A DNA stretch of 6,159 nt. Origin: Actinomycetota bacterium (GTDB lineage Bacteria; Actinomycetota; Actinomycetes; Actinomycetales; Microbacteriaceae). The translations under genes and the position numbers were made by a program. The stretch is taken from the NCBI GenBank assembly GCA_009703545.1, contig WLFX01000063.1, forward strand, positions 1-6,159. Reading direction: 5' to 3'. The first letter of the stretch is position 1; the number at the start of each line of letters is the position of its first letter. Shown in pieces: positions 4,922-6,159 of this stretch. The notes beneath the pieces are model-generated. The model saw nothing but the letters and a program-made list of their open reading frames with translations. It had not been told where the DNA came from and searched no databases.

Positions 4922-5893
4922 ATGAGAGCCAAACGAGCGCTTAGGATTTTGAGTCGGTCTTTGTGGGCTCGCTATGCCGCTTTCAGGTTTATCTATCTTC
5001 ACGTGTCGCAGCTTGCTTTGTGGTTAAAGGCGAGAAACCCTGACACCTTCTCTGGATTTATTCTCCACAAAATGGCATTCGACAGAGATTTAAGGTTGTC
5101 CATGTTCGCAGACAAGGTCAAGGCTAAAGAGTATGTAAAAGACCTTGCGGGTGGCAAATACCTGATCAAAAATCTTTTGGTGACCAGTTCCCTTCGGGGC
5201 TATCCTCACGAAGATTTGCCTCGAAGCTTTGTGGTGAAGGCAAATCACGGTTGCGGGGCCCTGGTGCTTGTCTGGGAAGGCGCTAAACGGGGTGAGCGAT
5301 TGCCAACAAAACTAGGCCGAGAGAATTGGGGAAGTTTTTCTATCCATCCCGACGATCTGGATTGGGAGGCTCTCCTTAACCTCAGTGACCTTTGGATAAC
5401 TCAGAATTATTATCATCGTTATGGAGGAAGATATCCGCAGTGGGCTTACCTAAATATCGATCCAAGAATAATTGTTGAAGAACTGGTTGTTACGGATCTA
5501 GGGACCATACCCACCGACTATAAATTCACAATGTTCCATGGGAAATGCGATTATATTGCCGTGATCTCCGGAGGACATGGACAAGATCGTCTGGTAAATC
5601 TATTGGACCCTGAATGGAACGACTGGACTGCCGAGTCAAATTACACGAACTATCCAAAGAATCTAACTAAGCCAAAACATCTCGGTGAAATGCTCGAATT
5701 GGCCGAAACTTTATCGGCTGGAACAGACTTCATAAGAGTTGACCTGTATGAAACATCCGACGGTGTGAAATTTGGTGAGCTGACCAACTATCCAAGCGCG
5801 GGGAATTTAGGCTGGGCCACAGATCAAATTGATCAGGCGTTGGGGCGGCGCTACCAGCTGAGCTTCCCGCCCAACAACTCCTCCAAACCTTGA
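4922..5893 (+). CDS. TupA-like ATP-grasp protein (cell-surface polymer biosynthesis family)
   Basis: This encodes 323 residues. It matches the TupA-like ATP-grasp family, named after a Bacillus teichuronopeptide gene and common in capsule and other polysaccharide loci, where it is thought to ligate amino acids to a polymer or its precursor. Visible family blocks are PDTFSGFILHKM (40-51), ADKVKAKEYV (63-72), LPRSFVVKANHGCG (99-112) with likely ATP-binding K106, RYPQWAY (170-176), IIVEE (183-187), DYKF (199-202), FIRVDLYE (270-277) and FGELTNYPSAG (284-294). D273, E286 and N289 are plausible metal-binding residues. There is no membrane segment or convincing signal, so it is likely cytoplasmic. 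The ATG at 4922 has GGA seven bases upstream; a TTG at 4901 would add seven residues and is not excluded. Base composition is clearly richer in AT than the genes to the left, which suggests transfer or a variable surface-polymer region. The family call is strong; the exact substrate is unknown. Confidence 0.87.
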   Translation: MRAKRALRILSRSLWARYAAFRFIYLHVSQLALWLKARNPDTFSGFILHKMAFDRDLRLSMFADKVKAKEYVKDLAGGKYLIKNLLVTSSLRGYPHEDLPRSFVVKANHGCGALVLVWEGAKRGERLPTKLGRENWGSFSIHPDDLDWEALLNLSDLWITQNYYHRYGGRYPQWAYLNIDPRIIVEELVVTDLGTIPTDYKFTMFHGKCDYIAVISGGHGQDRLVNLLDPEWNDWTAESNYTNYPKNLTKPKHLGEMLELAETLSAGTDFIRVDLYETSDGVKFGELTNYPSAGNLGWATDQIDQALGRRYQLSFPPNNSSKP

Positions 5894-5908
5894 AAATTTT
5901 GACCCGTT

Positions 5909-5930
5909 GAACCCTCCCTCGGTTTTTCTT
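5909..5930 (+). terminator. weak intrinsic terminator candidate after the TupA-like gene
   Basis: GAACC (5909-5913) can pair with GGTTT (5921-5925), using one G-U pair, across a seven-base loop. The T-rich run to 5930 follows. The stem is short, so termination may be inefficient. It lies 15 bases after the stop codon. Confidence 0.32.
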
Positions 5931-5971
5931 CCATTTGGGTTTGGTGCCGTTTGACTTAGCCGCAAGGAGTT

Positions 5972-5998
5972 TTAGTTGGAGTTCCTAACGTTAGTTGG
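5972..5998. repeat. direct repeat TTAGTTGG flanking a 10-bp palindrome
   Basis: TTAGTTGG occurs at 5972-5979 and 5991-5998, 19 bases apart. The perfect palindrome CTAACGTTAG lies at 5985-5994 and runs into the second copy. No gene covers this place. It could be a regulator site for a gene to the right; there is no direct evidence for that. The wider stretch 5894-6159 otherwise holds only an AAGGAGG at 6045-6051 without a usable ATG, GTG or TTG behind it. Confidence 0.4.
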
Positions 5999-6056
5999 TG
6001 CGTTTTGTCGACAGTTTGTTTCGGCTAGCAGCAACAAAAAGGCTAAGGAGGCGAAA

Positions 6057-6159
6057 CTACTGAGTACCCACTGACATTTCTGAGGGAGGAATATCAGGCG
6101 ATAGATCAAACTCTGTTGATGGGGAAATAGAAATTCCCCCTGTAAAAACAAGGGGGAAA
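6057..6159 (-). CDS. possible C-terminal end of a gene entering from the right
   Basis: On the minus strand one frame is open from the window edge to a TAG at 6057-6059. It gives about 33 residues, including FTGGISISPSTEFDLSP and then DIPPSEMSVGTQ. An open stretch this short arises often by chance. It also conflicts with reading the hairpin at 6134-6158 as a terminator. I recognise no family. Confidence 0.17.
   Translation of the reverse strand, partial: FPLVFTGGISISPSTEFDLSPDIPPSEMSVGTQ
6121..6158. other. two mutually exclusive hairpins, terminator-like on the minus strand
   Basis: TTCCCCCT (6134-6141) pairs perfectly with AGGGGGAA (6151-6158) across a nine-base A-rich loop. The same C run can instead pair with GGGGAA (6121-6126) through TTCCCC (6134-6139), with a seven-base loop. 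Read leftward, the larger hairpin is followed by TTTCTATTT (6133-6125), as in an intrinsic terminator for a gene to the right. Read rightward, the window ends before a T run could be seen. Confidence 0.42.

Noticed and set aside
1..6159. tRNA, rRNA, insertion sequences and phage genes
   Set aside because: I saw no cloverleaf-like segments with CCA-type ends, no rRNA-like sequence, no transposase motifs and no terminal inverted repeats with target duplications.

Overview
The window looks like chromosomal DNA of an actinobacterium with moderate GC content. The best guess is a Microbacteriaceae-type lineage, because of tightly overlapping genes, GTG starts, an apparently leaderless gene, and a flavin-transferase operon lying divergent from an OmpR-type two-component system. 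The taxonomic call is inference and is not proven by any marker gene here.

Left part (1-1296, minus strand): three overlapping genes read leftward. The first encodes a probably exported protein with a long Gly/Ser/Asn/Thr-rich segment and a His-Glu-Asp repeat tail. The second encodes a small secreted Ala/Pro/Lys-rich protein and is coupled to the first by a TAATG overlap. The third is the N-terminal part of ApbE, the FAD:protein FMN transferase, and is cut by the window edge. ApbE attaches FMN covalently to extracytoplasmic redox proteins, so this is probably one end of a surface flavoprotein or electron-transfer locus whose core components lie to the left.

Middle (1297-3468): a divergent intergenic region with a palindrome centred at 1341 separates that operon from a plus-strand OmpR-family response regulator and its sensor kinase, which overlap by four bases. 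The layout suggests that the two-component system controls itself and the apbE operon.

Right-centre (3497-4764, minus strand): a two-gene unit, probably starting with a leaderless GTG, encodes a small two-helix membrane protein and a ten-helix DMT/EamA-family transporter. It converges on the kinase gene with a gap of only 28 bases and no convincing terminator.

Right part (4765-6159): a visibly AT-richer stretch holds one plus-strand gene for a TupA-like ATP-grasp protein, a family found in cell-surface polysaccharide and teichuronopeptide loci. After it come about 266 bases with no confident gene. This tail holds a perfect 10-base palindrome, an 8-base direct repeat, an orphan Shine-Dalgarno-like sequence and two mutually exclusive hairpins at the extreme edge. 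A short open frame entering from the right on the minus strand may be the end of another gene.
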